This document shows, in pieces, positions 34,531 through 46,600 of a DNA stretch of 64,000 nucleotides; position 1 is the first letter of the stretch, and every line of letters starts with the position of its first letter. The stretch covers positions 186,001 through 250,000 of the forward strand of contig WTXD01000018.1 in NCBI GenBank assembly GCA_022496205.1, read 5' to 3'. The notes beneath the pieces are model-generated. The model was not told where the DNA came from. It worked only from the letters and a program-made list of their open reading frames with translations, and ran no database searches. The DNA comes from Gloeopeniophorella convolvens (lineage: Eukaryota > Basidiomycota > Agaricomycetes > Russulales). A program made the translations under genes and the position numbers.

Positions 34531-35335
34531 CGCGGTGCCTCCTCGTGGGACATGGTTGTAGACATACATTTATTTTTTCAGTAATAGACACACTTGCTAT
34601 CGTGTGTGGGGGGGTAGTTCGGCAGCGGAGAGTAGGGCGCGGTCGATCTTCAGCGAGTGCGACCTTCTGCGTCCTGGCCCTGGCCAAAGCCGAGTCGGCC
34701 CAGGCGTACACGGTACATGCTTGCCATCACAATGCCATCATCAGCGTCGTGTAGAGACTCGGTCACCGTGGCCAGTCTAAAGTCGGCCATCTTCCGTGCG
34801 GCGCACCCTTCGCATCAGACGATCCTCCCTCGGAGTTGATCAATCGTCACGCGTCACAGCGTCCACTCCGACTGCTGTCCCTTGCGCGATGGGCACTCGC
34901 CTCCTACACAAGCTGCTGCGCCGCCCGCCGCGCCAAGGCTGCCAGCTGGCAGCGCACCACTGGCGCGCGCTACACGTGCGCCGCGGCGCAGCGCTCTCGA
35001 AGGCTTCTTCTGGCTGTGTTTCAGCGGCCAGTGCGCCCAATGGCCGCGCACGAATCGTAATCAGCGCCCGCGAGCAACCGGGGCAGCGTCCATGTGCACA
35101 TGCAGACGCGCGCGCAGGGCGGACAAAGCTGTTCTTCCATGCGAGATGCTCCGCAGCTTACTTAAAAACCCCCGCCGCGCAGCTGCGCATGTATATTCGC
35201 CTGATCACCCTCGCCGTCGTCCTCGTCCGCCGCCGCCGCGCCGCACACCGCCGTACCACCACCCCGTTCGACGCCCCCCGCCCGCTCCTCGACACCACCA
35301 ACACTACCACCACCGACACCACCAACACCCGGAAA
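34531..35335. other. Intergenic between LCB1 and the second dehydrogenase
   Basis: It holds the LCB1 3' UTR and the dehydrogenase promoter. A CTTAAAAACC stretch lies near 35160, and a (CACCAC)-rich leader precedes the ATG at 35336. No gene is recognised. Confidence 0.5.
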
Positions 35336-36680
35336 ATGCCATTCGACCCCGCGCGCGACATACCCGACCTCGACGGAAAGGTCATCATCGTCACCGGCGC
35401 CAAGTGCGTGCCCTTCTTTGACGTGCTTGTGTAGGTACTGACGCGAACGCCGCGCTAGCTCGGGTATCGGCTTCGAGACCGTGCAGGCCCTCGCCGCGCG
35501 CGGCGCGACGGTCTACCTCGCGTGCCGCAGCGAGGCGCGGGCCCGCGAGGCAATCACCGCCATCGAGGCGGCCGAGCCGCGCCCTCGGGGCGCGCTGCGC
35601 TTCCTCGCGCTCGACCTCGCGTCGTTGCACGCTACCAAGGCCGCCGCGGAGGAATTTGCAAAGCGCGAGAGCAGGCTGGACGTCCTCAGTGCGTGGCGCT
35701 GCGCCCCTCGGGGGTTTTTTTTCGGGGCTGAAGCGTTGACGCTCGTGGTGCAGTTAATAATGCCGGGCGTCTGTACGATGATTATGTGATGACGCAGGAC
35801 GGGCTCGAGCAGTCGGTCGAGGTCAAGTAAGTGCTGGTGCTGCATCCTTGACTGCCGATCGTGGCTTGACTGCTGTGCGCAGCCATGTCGCGCTGTCGGT
35901 GTTCACGCAGAGCCTGCTGCCACTCATGAAGACCACCGCGAGCGAGCCAGGGAGCGACGTCCGCATCGTCGTGGTGCGTGCATGCGCTGCCCCGCGGGGC
36001 CCCGGACCCGTTCTAATCGCGATCGCCTGCGCAGGTCGGCTCCAAGGCGTACCAGTACGCGCCCAAGACGCTCAAGTTTGGCGACCTCGCGGGCTTCAAC
36101 GACCGCTACGGCAGCCTGGGCCCCACCTGGTTCTGGCCCAAGTTCATGCGCTACTGTACGTGCGCGCGCGCTGCGCGGAGATGAACCGGGCACCGACGGG
36201 CGCTGACGTACTCTACAACAGGCGTATCGAAGATGATGAACATGCTGTGGGTGCCCGAGCTCCAGCGCCGCCTCGACGCCGAGGGCGTCCCCATCACAGT
36301 CATGACCGTGCACCCCGGCACCGTCTCTACCGGTACGCGCCTCCAGCCCCTTCCCCGCCCCGCCCCCGCCCCCGCGCTGACCGGGCCCACCCCCCGCATC
36401 AGACGCGCTGAAGCAGTACAGCCCGTGGTGGCTGAACGCGTACTGCGCGGTGACGAGCATCCCGCCGCACCAGGGCTCGTGGACGACGCTCTTCGCCGCG
36501 GCGAGCCCCGAGGTCGCCGGCGCGCGCGAGCGGTTCCGCGGGGCGTACCTCGAGCCGTTCGGGAAGGTCGTCGTGCCCGCGCGGCGCGAGGCGCGCGACG
36601 CCGCGCTCGCGCAGACGCTGTGGGATGCGACGGAGCGCGTCGCGGCGGACGTGCTCGCGCGCCCGCCGCCGTCGTCATAA
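35336..36680 (+). CDS. Short-chain dehydrogenase (retinol-dehydrogenase/WWOX-like)
   Basis: This is an NAD(P)-dependent reductase with unknown substrate. Seven exons (35336-35403, 35459-35688, 35754-35826, 35883-35973, 36035-36155, 36222-36332, 36403-36680) give 323 aa. It starts with DIPDLDGKVIIVTGA, then NSGIG completes the TGxxxGIG cofactor motif across intron 1. Next come YLACRSEARA, an LDLASL acidic-residue motif, NNAG at the start of exon 3, and the catalytic Tyr/Lys in YCVSK across intron 5. VHPGTVST marks the start of the substrate lid. The build matches the cluster of retinol-dehydrogenase-like SDRs common in basidiomycetes. All splice phases agree. Confidence 0.88.
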
Positions 36681-37760
36681 GCAACGCGCCCCCGGCCCCG
36701 CCGGGACCCGGGTAACGCGCGCGCACTAGAAGACGTACTTCGCTTACTCATTTGGGGGTCCCTTTGTGCCGCCGCCCGCGGTTGTGCTTGCCTTTTCCAG
36801 CAAGGCTGAGATCGCATCGGCGCGCTTTGCTCGCTTCGCTTGCTACGTTATGACAATTCACTCGACGCCTCTAGCCTGCTGTCTACATAAGCGATTAATT
36901 ACAATCCTATTTTGCGTTCTGATGGGTCTGGGGTCGTGTGCCATTACATTACGCCACCAGCACGTTGAACTCGGCTCTAGCGTAGCGGGATGGAGCCGCG
37001 GGGCGTGGGTGGGCGCGCGCCGCTAAACCCAGGTGGGGAAGAAGGCGATGTCCGAAAGCGAGCGGGTTCTGTCGGTTCTGGGAGGATCGGCGCGAGCGTG
37101 CGCGGGAGCGGCGAAGCCACCGCGGCACACCTCGTGATTCCCGCGTGGCATAATCAGTCCCGTCCAGGTACCAATCAAACTCAGTCTGCCCACTAATTAC
37201 GCATGCAGAAGCACCGCGGCGTAGTACGTTGCTACGGCTGTGGCTGAGAGCGGTTGCGCGCCAACGTGGGCGACGGCAACGCGCAAGACAATAAGAGGGC
37301 GTGCGGACGCGGCAACGCGACGCGAGCACGTGATCGTGAGCTAAGGTCACGCCGAGGGCGCGGCCAGAAATAAACGACACGGCTATGCCGGATTGGGCGC
37401 AGGCCGAGTGGATCGATATCTCCGGGTCGATCTGGACGATCGAGGGGGAATCCTATTAGGATGAAAGGCCGCATCATCTGTGGCCGGGCGACCACAGCAG
37501 GCCATCTGCAGCACCCTGCTGCAGTGTCGATTTCGAGGACAAGGACGGGGGCAGCTGGTGCGCCGCGGTGTCAGGGTGAAACGGGCTGGGGTCGAGTCAA
37601 GCCGGACGCGCGCGTGGCGCGGGCGACAGATGCGGCTGTTGGAGGACGGGTGTCTGGCGCGGGGGACTACAAGGACGTCCTGGGTCTGCGTGAGTACAAG
37701 GGGAGTGGGCGCTGGGAAAGGCAGGGCTTGTCGAGGGCAGGGCAAAGAGTAGCTCTGCGG
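36681..37760. other. Intergenic, nothing recognised
   Basis: This GC-rich region between the dehydrogenase and the Clp1-like promoter has only shadow frames. Confidence 0.5.
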
Positions 37761-37789
37761 GGTAGCGATGGCTACAGGCGTGCGTGGGG

Positions 37790-37993
37790 CGGACAAGGCC
37801 TGCCCGGACGGGCAACAAACGAACATCCAAAAGCGCGCGGCGTGCACCCGCCCTCGTTGTTCCCCTTCCAGCCGCCGCCCTTTTCGTCCCAGTCGTTCCT
37901 TATATTTAAGCGTCACAGCCTTGCTCCTCCTCTCTTTGCTCAGGAAGCGTCTACTTTCTATAATATCTCCACCGCACCGCGACTTTGCACACC
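37790..37993 (+). promoter_or_regulatory. Promoter of the intact Clp1-like gene
   Basis: TATATTTAAG at 37901 lies about 90 nt before the ATG. The block from GAACATCCAAAAGCGCGCG to CTCCTCCTCTCTTTGCTCAG is conserved upstream of all four Clp1-like copies, so it probably contains the functional promoter elements. Unlike the other copies, this one has no gene-B fragment upstream. Confidence 0.6.
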
Positions 37994-38919
37994 ATGTTCC
38001 ACGTCGCCGCACGCCATACCTCGCAGCAGCAGCCACACGCCATGTACCAGCACCAGCACGCCGCCGCGCCCCTCCCCAACCTCCAGCTGCCGCGCACCCT
38101 CAACCGCCCCGCGTTCGTCGAGGTGCAGCGCGACGCCATCCTCGCCGTGGAGCCCAGCCTCGGGCAGGTGCCTTTCGAATATATTCGCAAAGGCCTCCAC
38201 GCGCGTGGAGAAGAGTGCGTACACATACACCCCATATCGTGTCCGCAGCGCGCTCTGACACGTACCCCGCCAGACTCATGGCGTCGCTCAACGCCGCAAA
38301 AGTGCCCCCGCAGCTCCCGCGCACGCGCCTCCCGGCATCATTCGACATCATGCCCGCGCACGGCACCGCGCCCCCGACGCACATCCTCGCCGTGCACTCC
38401 AGCCCGTCATCCAAGCACCCCGTCTCGGACGCCGTCTTCCTCGTCCCGACGCACCACATCGTGCTTGCCGCCCACTGCGCCCACATTCCACGCCTGCCCG
38501 TCTCGCGCGCACAGGCGCGCCCCGGCGGCGCGCTCGCGCTCCCAGCCATGCCGCTCGTCGTCCCGCAGGCCGAGGCGTTTGCCCCGCTGCACGCGTTCCT
38601 CGTCACGCACCGCGTGGACCGGCTCGTCGGGGCGCTGCTGCCGCTCCCGCCCGCGATGCTCGCGCCCGCGCGCGCAAGTGGCAGCGCGGCGGCCGGCCCG
38701 CTCGCGGCGGTGTCGGCGCCGCAGGCGGCGGCGTATCTCGCGGCGAGCGCGTCGGGCGACAAGATGAGCGCGCTGATGGCGCTCACGCGGCATGTCACGG
38801 GCGTGTGGCGGAATGCGTGCGCGCTCGGCGTGTTTGACCGGGATCTGTGGGCTGCGCTCGACTGGACGTGGGAGGTGCTGCTTGGCGCGATGAACATGGT
38901 CGCGGCGGGCACTTACTGA
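37994..38919 (+). CDS. Clp1-like protein, copy 2 (intact)
   Basis: Two exons (37994-38214, 38274-38919) give 288 aa. Exon 1 encodes a His/Gln-rich N-terminus (HAMYQHQHAAAPLPNLQLPR) and then LNRPAFVEVQRDAILAVEP and VPFEYIRKGLHARGEE. Exon 2 encodes LMASLNAAKVPPQL, HILAVHS, VPTHHIVLAAHCAHIPRLP, LPPAMLAPA and WRNACALGVFDRDLWAALDW. From memory this layout is that of Clp1-like proteins, whose founder in Coprinopsis is needed for mating-type-controlled clamp-cell formation. The biochemical role is unknown and my identification is by pattern. It is the only one of four copies here with an ATG and an open frame. Its 3' part is nearly identical to copy 4. Confidence 0.65.
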
Positions 38920-39580
38920 TTCGCGCTGGGCGTCGCATGCCACTCCATCCATCCATCATCATCATCACCCGCCACTACTCTGCCACCACTACCACTACCC
39001 CGGGTCTGGATATCCGATCTAGACGCGCCTTCTTGGCTCGCCCCCTGCTCGATCTTCTCTCTGCTTCTGTTTCTGTTCATGGGACGACGCGCCGCCACGG
39101 TCGGCGCGATGGACTCGCATGTGCACTGAATCTGCTGTATCTCTAGCTCGTTACCCCCCACCACGCTACCGGATATACCTCCGCGCGGGCACTGCCTGCC
39201 ACACACCCCCCACTTACTATTCCTACCTACTTGGCCAGCCTTAATTCGCGTTTTGATCTTCCACGCCTACCCCGCACGTTAATTTATCTTCGTGTATTGA
39301 CCCGCGCAAATAAAGCAAAGCAGCACTGTGTATCTTTGGTTTCCTTTTCTGTGCGTTGTCATCATCGTCGCGTGCCTTGTTCTGTGTGTGCGTGTGTGTG
39401 CTCGTGGTGAGAAGCTGCGCCGCGAGTTCCTCTGGGTTTCCGAGCGCCACTCGCTCCGCGGTTCTGCGAGGCGAACCCAGTAGCTGCGGTACTTGGGTTT
39501 GATGCAGTGCTGGGTGTAGGATAAGAGGGGTGCCACCATGATCTGATGCCGGTCGCTGTCCTTTCTCGGACAGAGGCACT
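38920..39580 (+). other. Conserved 3' flank of Clp1-like copy 2
   Basis: Noncoding. It is nearly identical to 51252-51830 and clearly related to 42861-43480 and to 23215-23440 (minus). It contains (CCATC) and (CCAC) simple repeats and CGCAAATAAAGCAAAG near 39307, a possible polyadenylation signal. Confidence 0.75.
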
Positions 39581-39984
39581 AAATCTCGAACTTGAATACC
39601 AATCGGTCTGTGATATCACCGCTACGAGTACTTAGTATGTGCCAGTAATGTGCCAGTAGGTATCGACCTTGGTATCGGCATAAGCTTCCTGCCAGCCACT
39701 TTGGCCCAGTGCCGTCTATACGTACACAGCACACCTTTTGCATTTCCAAACTACGATGGGCTGCCCAGATGGGCAGGTACCCTGCGCGCGGACTCGCACT
39801 CTGGCACTCCACTCAAGTAAAAGCTATGTCGAAGGCATGGCTCGGCATGTACGCATGGAAAGCCTTACGTCCAACTTACATCAACCCTGGTCTCCATCGC
39901 TGAAGCTGGAGCGCTGACGACTTACAATCACGAGAGCAAGACAGTCGGAGTACTGTGATACAGAGTTAATGCATCAATCCCTTG
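39581..39984. other. Intergenic, nothing recognised
   Basis: No conserved frame, RNA gene or repeat end is seen. Confidence 0.45.
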
Positions 39985-40160
39985 TCAACCCCTCCCCAGC
40001 GTGCGCCGTCCTGGTAAGCAGATGCGTGCCCTATGGCCCGAGCGGCCAGTGGCCGGCAGGGGTCGAGCGTAGTCAAGCGTAAGCACGAGCGTAACCAAGA
40101 GTGACTTGGGTCAAACTTGGGTTAAGCTGAGTGTGCATGCACACGGGTAAGTATTTACGT
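39985..40160 (+). repeat. Duplicated flank, unoccupied transposon site
   Basis: This matches the reverse complement of 22864-23000 and, beyond it, 22050-22090, without the 769-bp transposon that separates them there. Landmarks are TCAACCCCTCCCC, GGCAGGGGTCGAGCGTAG and TTGGGTTAAGCTGAGTG. Confidence 0.65.
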
Positions 40161-40254
40161 CCAAGGAATTGAAATGCTTCTGACAATGAACTTTGGGCGT
40201 GAAGCGACAATCGTGGGAGCCTGAGTGTGGAGTGTCACATGTCACAGAGTAGCA

Positions 40255-41320
40255 CTACCACACGCCTGTAAGCCCGTTGGCCAGGCCCAGGAAATGTGCA
40301 CGGTCTGCCCAAAGACGCTTACTCGCTGAGCGCGGAGCGGCAGTAGAGCCGGGGGCGGCGGAGCGCGATACTGCGTCATATTTGGCATCATATAAGGGCT
40401 CGACTGTCTGTCCCAGGCGGAATTTAGGACGGACATGAGTCGACTCCGAAACGGCGCGGAGGGAAGTGGTGGAACACACGGACAGGTCGTATCGCCAATC
40501 CTCTGTATCCCTGACCACATCAGTCGAAGCAAATGACTGGGCACATATAGACGCACCGCAAATGTCAGGTGCTGCCATTCTTCCGGCCAAGTTGAGCGCT
40601 CCTGACCCAGAAATGCGCGAACGCAGGGTTCTGGGAAGATTATTGGGACGACATGACCGCCTGCAGAAGGTCTTGAGTGTGGGATGGTGGTGCTGAACGT
40701 TGCAGGATTACAGGGAATGGCCCACGGCCGGGTATGGGGGTGTGTCTCATGAACAGGAAGTCAGTTGCGGCGGCGCTCGCGCGAGGTGGCGCTACAATGG
40801 CGCATGAAAGTGGGTCGTGAGTCAGAAGCACCCGGGCCAACCTTCTGGGTGATTCAATTGGGCGGACCCCTGAGCTTGCGTGTGCGCCGACCGTGCCGTC
40901 AAAGGGTGCCAGGTAATTGCGAGACACCTTTTTCAGATACGGTTGCATGCCTTCGCACGCCCGCTTGCGTCCGACAGTACAGCAGGGGCTGCCGGGAGGT
41001 ACCACTGCCGTTGGGTGCCTGACGGAGTGTCGGGGCGTAGGACGAGAGCACAGGCTGGTGAACGAGTCTCCCGCTGATCCGGGTGACGAAGACGAGCATA
41101 TACACCTCAGTACTCTGTAATGGCCCAGTGGAATTTTTGCAACGGACCTTTTCATTCGGATGCCACTGTGAGCGGCTCCACGGTTGGCCCCCCGCGCACG
41201 GGCCTGCGCTCACCGCTCCCCTCTACTTGAAGGAGTGGCTTTTCGTACTCGCATACTCCAACCTCGGGCCTCGCACGGATTTATCTTCAGTGTCGCAGTT
41301 GTGCATGAGTAGCTGAGGGT
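40255..41320 (+). repeat. Repeat R, copy in module 2
   Basis: It opens with ACGCCTGTAAGCCCGTTGG and ends near the GCAGTTGTGCATGAGTAGCT stretch that leads into the gene-B fragment. It is inverted relative to the copy at 16.0-16.8 kb and colinear with 49000-49530, which is shorter. Noncoding. Confidence 0.8.
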
Positions 41321-41507
41321 GATGGCAGGTGTGCGCTGGGTGAGGGCCGTGGCCCGGGCTCAAGCTGAGTGTTCATTACGGTCACGGGGTTTCGGAGAAG
41401 CCGTTGCGCTGGATCATCTCACCTCTTCCCACTGGCAACACTGGCGCGTCCGCGTCAGCTTCGACGCATTGATGCACATCCTGGTTATAACACCCTTTCA
41501 CTCTGCT

Positions 41508-41800
41508 ATGTCTCATTTTCCCCGCATATGGCACCACCTGTCTCCGGCGCCTCTCCCATCGTTCTCCAACCAGGCAACACCCTTCCCCTGAACATGGTCC
41601 CTCCTCCGCGCTAGCCCGTACATATTCCACATCCATATCCTCACTGCCATCACCGTTATCACCTGCATCATGTCCCCCAGAGCTCTACGCCCGGAAGAAT
41701 ATCAGCACGCTCGATCTAGACTACATCCAGCCTTCTGATTTCATCAACCTCCACCCGCTATACTGTCGGTCTCTAGACTACGCATCGCGGCTCATGATGC
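41508..41800 (+). pseudogene. Gene-B 5' fragment D
   Basis: ATG 41508 opens MSHFPRIWHHLSPAPLPSF and then meets a stop after about 28 codons, where gene B is open. The homologous frame continues to the position of GSYEAPK and then joins Clp1-like upstream DNA near 41800. Confidence 0.8.
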
Positions 41801-42052
41801 GCACAAGACTTGTTCGCGATGGCGCTTATGTGCGTACTTGTTGGGGGTGGCGACGCAACATCCCTCCGTGTTGTGGGACATGACGAACATCCAAAAGTGC
41901 GCGGTGTGCACCCACCTTCGTTGTTCCCCTTCCAACCGGTGCCCTTTCCGTCCTATTCGTTCATTACATCAACCATCGTCGCGTGTTCCTCCTCTTTGCT
42001 CAGGACGCGTCACTTTCCATATCATCCCCAACACATCACCACCTTGCATATC

Positions 42053-42860
42053 ATGTTCCACGTCGCCGCCTGCCCTACCTTGCAGCAGCAGCCCTACGAT
42101 ATGTACCAGCACCAACATGCCGCCGCGCCCCTCCTCGACCTCCAGTTTCCCCGTTTCCCCCGCACGCGCAACCGCCCTGTGTTCGTCGAGGTGCAGCGCG
42201 ACGCCATCCTCGCCATGGAGCCCAACCTCGAGCAGATCCCTTCCGAATACACCCGCAAATGCCTTCACGTACGTGGGGAAGAGTGCGCGCATATACACAT
42301 ATCCTTTTTGCAGCGGGCTCTGGCACGCGTCCTCGCTTTCGCAGACTCATGGCGTCGCTCAACGCCGCGAAAGTGCCCCCGCAGCTTCCGCGCGCACGCC
42401 TCCCGGCATCATTCGACACCATGCCCATGTACGGCGCCTCGCCGCCGGCTCACATCCTCGCCGTGCACTCCAACTCGTCGTCCGAGCATCTGGTCTCCGA
42501 CGCCGTCTTCCTCGTCGCGATGCACCATATCGTGCTCGTTACGCGCACGCCCCGTGCCTGCCCGTCTCGCGCGCACCGCTGCGCTCCGGCGGCGCGCTTG
42601 CGCTCCCAGCCGTGCCGCAGGCTGAGGCGTTCGCGGCGCTACACGCGTTCCTCGTCGCGCACCGCGCGAACCAGCTCGTCGGGGCGCTGCTGCCGGTGAT
42701 GCCCGCGCCCGCGCGGGCAGGCGCGGGCGAGCGGCAGCGCCGCGGCGGTGTCGGCGCGGCAGGCGACAAGATGAGCGTGTTGATGGCACTCACGCGGTTT
42801 CACGGGGGTGTGGCGGTTCCTCTTAGCGCGATGAACGTGGTCACGGCGGGCACCTACTGA
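42053..42860 (+). pseudogene. Clp1-like copy 3 (broken)
   Basis: The ATG is kept (MFHVAACPTLQQQPYD). Exon 1 ends at 42282 and exon 2 starts at 42345. The frame is good to AVFLVAMHHIVLV. There a deletion removes the AAHCAHI part and shifts the frame, giving an early stop at about 42699. The original frame can be picked up again from ALALPAVPQAEAFAALHAFL, but a second deletion removes GVFDRDLWAALDWTWEV. A truncated product could still be made from the intact start. Confidence 0.85.
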
Positions 42861-43658
42861 TTCGCGCCAGGCGTCGTATCCATCCATCATCGTCGTTACC
42901 CGCCACTACTCTCTGCCACCACCACCACCACCACCACCCCGGATCTGGATATCCGACTAGACACGCCTTCTCGGCCTGCCCCTTGCTCGATCTTATCTCT
43001 GCTTCTACTCTGCTTTTATTACTCTTCTGTTTGTGTTCGTTGGACGGCGCGCCGCCACGGTCGCCGCGATGGATTCGCATGTGTACTGAACCTGCTGTAT
43101 CTCTAGCTCGTTACCCCCCACCACACTACCGGATATACCTTCGCGTGGGCACTGCCCGCCACACCCGCCACCTCCGACTCCTACTTGGCCCAGCCTTAAT
43201 CCGCGTTTCCTTCATGCCTACCCCACACGTTAACTTATCTTCGTGTATTGATCCGCGCAAATAGGGCAAAGCAGCACTGCGTACCTTTTGTCTCCCTCCC
43301 ATGGGTACCTTGTTCTCTGTGCGTTCTTGGTGTCAGAAGCTGCGCCGCGTGTTCCTATGGGTTTCCGAGAGCCACTCACTCCGTGGTTCTGCAAGGCGGG
43401 TCGACGGTCCGAGCGGCCGCGGTACTTGGGTCCGATGCTGTGCCGTGTGCGGGACAAGAATGGGGCACCAGCGCGATAGCTAATGCCGGACTCTGTACAT
43501 ATCCGAAAAAAGCAGAACCAGTGCGTACATGGGTGCATACGCGATGCGCAATCCTATTTGAGGGCTAAGGGTACCCACGCTTACCTGCAGGTTCTCCGTG
43601 ATACGGCGTGACCACAACCTGAGGCCCAACTCCTTTCTCTTCTCCACAGAACGAATCC
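42861..43658 (+). other. Clp1-like 3' flank running into NLR2 5' region
   Basis: 42861-43480 is a diverged copy of the 3' flank seen at 38920 and 51252. The last 60 bp (AACCTGAGGCCCAACTCCTTT to CCACAG) match the DNA just before the NLR3 and NLR1 starts. Confidence 0.7.
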
Positions 43659-46600
43659 ATGCCCGCTACCGAGACGCCGAGTGCATCCCACTACCAACAG
43701 CTTTTTACCGAGGTCTTGAAGGAGTACAAGAAGAAGACGGGGAAAGATCCGACTGTCCATGCGCTCGTCGCTCAGCTCAGCAATTGCGTGACCCCAGACG
43801 AGGTTACTGCTTTGCTTCGGAAACAAGCGGAGGAGGTAGACGAGGCGCATAGAGCTAGTTGGAGGGCGCAACTATTCGAAGGGATCGCACCGATCGCCAG
43901 AGTGATTCGTCCGCTCTGTGACACGGCGGGAAAGGCGGCCGGACTCGTGAGTTTATGCATGAAATTAGTCATATTTAGACGTTTACCGAGATCACCTCAG
44001 GCCTTCCAACCCGGAGAAGTGATTTTCGGCGGGATCGGTATCATCCTTGCGGTGCGTATCATCATCGGTATTTTTTATATCGGCGTTTCTGATAACGCGA
44101 CTTACTGATCGCATCCATAGGTTCCGGATAATCATGTAAAGAACCACCAAGCGTTACTGCAATGGTTCGAACAAATGGGGCGCTGCCTTGAACGCCTCCA
44201 GATCCTGACAGCTCCAGGGGATTTCATGTCTGACAAGCCGACTCTGACAAGGGTCGTAGTGGACATATTGATGGAGTTGATCCGCATCCTCGCAATTGTT
44301 TCACAAAAGATTAGTGCCATTGGCGGCTTGATACGTGAGTTTGTCCGCTCTCGCCAATGTTGGTTGTGACTCAAGGTCGCACTACAGCCAGGGCAAAGCG
44401 CCGTTTCAAGAGGGGCATCGCGGCGCTGTTTGGGGACAATGATATCGATGATGCACTGCGGAAATTGGATCGGCTTGCCACGGAGGAGAATCGCATGGTC
44501 ACGGCGTTGACGAGCCGCGACATTGCCATAGTCAAGCGCGAACAACAAAGGCAAGAGCGTATGTTTCTCTTTCCTACTTACGTAATCACAGTACCGTCTG
44601 ACGCGCCGGGTCTGAAGGTTTGCAGCAAGCAGAGCGGTACCGGCGGTGGCTCTCTATTCCAAACTGCTCCACCAACCAAGCAGTTGCATCGAAAGCACGC
44701 TACTCCGGTACATCCATGTGGCTTGTCCGTGGAAGTCTATACGAGTCTTGGAGGAGAGAGGGTACGCTACTCTGGATCACTGGCAAGCGTACGTCCCCAT
44801 TGTGTAACACTTGAGTGAAATTGACTCGTTCAATCCGAAGCGGGAGCGGGGAAAACCGTACACTGGTAGGCTGTCCTTTGGACATGTGGCTGCGTACCTC
44901 TTTTCTAACGTGAACATCAGCTCCTCGGTCATCGCCGATTTGGAGTCAGTGCATTCCGGCGGATCTCAGCCTGCACTCGCGTACTTCTACTGCGATTTTC
45001 GGGACACTCAAAAGCAATCATACCGAAATCTTCTTGCTTCCCTACTTGTAGACCTCTCCACCCAGTCGGATGCATCCAGCAATATGCTTCGCGAGCTCTA
45101 CTCAAAACATGGAAACGGCACACGGGACCCCACAGACGATGACCTTGCGCGGTGCTTGAAGGAGATAGTCATACATTCAGGTGGCACTCAGTACATCGTC
45201 GTGGATGCGTTGGACGAAATGCCGAACTATGGTCTATCATCCTCGCGCGGGGAGACCCTGGGGCTCATGAAGGATCTCATCGGCTTGAGGCTCCCGGACT
45301 TGCGGATCTGTGTCACGAGTCGTCCTGAAGAAGACATCATCCGAGTCCTACGGATGTTGTCGTCTCAGCGAGTGGTCCTCGAGGAGCAACAGGAGCATCG
45401 GGACGATATCACGTGGATGATCCGTTCGATCATCGAGTCTCACGAGAAGATGCAAGGATGGGGAGAGACTATGAAAGAAGAGGCCATCGAAGCGTTGTCG
45501 AGCAAGGCAGATGGAATGTCAGTACTCATCCGTAATTGTTGAGCCAAGATTGACTGATCCACGCGCAGGTTTCGATACGTGTCCTGCCAACTTGAGACGC
45601 TAAGCGAATGTCCCCCAGCGAAGATCCATTCTACTCTCAGTGCACTTCCCAGCACTCTCTATGCGACGTACGAGTCCACACTGGGGCGGATCAGCGAGGA
45701 GAAGTGGGACCACGCCCACCGGATCTTCCAATGCCTCTCATTCTCACGCCGCCCACTCAAGGTGGAGGAGCTTGCGGAGATCCTTGCAATCGACCTCAGC
45801 GAGGACATCCCGACCCACCGCGGAGATTGGCGGTCGAACAACGCAGAAAGCGCCATTCTATCGATATGTCCTGGAAGTTTCATTCAGATCGTCAACCCCA
45901 TCTATCATTATGAAAGGGCCCGGGTCCAATTCACACACTTTTCGGTCAAAGAGTTTTTGACATCCAAGGACATCGTGAATACAAGGCCTCAGATCGCTCG
46001 TTTCCGCGTCCTCCCGGAGCCCTCTCATACGGTCCTGGCAAAATCATGCCTAGGCGTCCTATTTCAGCCTCTGGGAAATGCCAATGGTACAGAAGGCATC
46101 CGCAGCCGCCCCTTTGCCATGTACGCTGCCACTTATTGGGTCGGACATGCACGGTTCGAGAGCGCGTCCTCGCCAATTCTAGACGCCATCAAGCTTATGC
46201 TCAATCCGGCCAAACCCTATCTCGCAGGCTGGCGCTCGTTGACCGAGCACTACACACGGTCCGGATATTCGTGGTATCGCAGTTTGGTACTACCCAGTGA
46301 TGCAAGGACCACTCTGTACTGTGTTGCGCACCTTGGTCTTCACCGGCTTTTCGACCATCTACCTGCACCAGAGCTTCGAGATATCAATGCGAACGGTGGT
46401 GAAGCAGGAACTGCACTCTCTGCAGCGTCACTCCAAGGTCACGTTGAAGTTGTACGGGAGCTCCTTCGCCGTGGCTCCGACGTCAATACTCGGAGCGGCA
46501 AGTACGGAAGTGCGCTCTACGCAGCATCAGCGGAAGGCGCACTCGAGGTTGTCAAGCTGCTTCTAGACCACGGCGCTGATGTCAACATCGAGGGCGGCGA

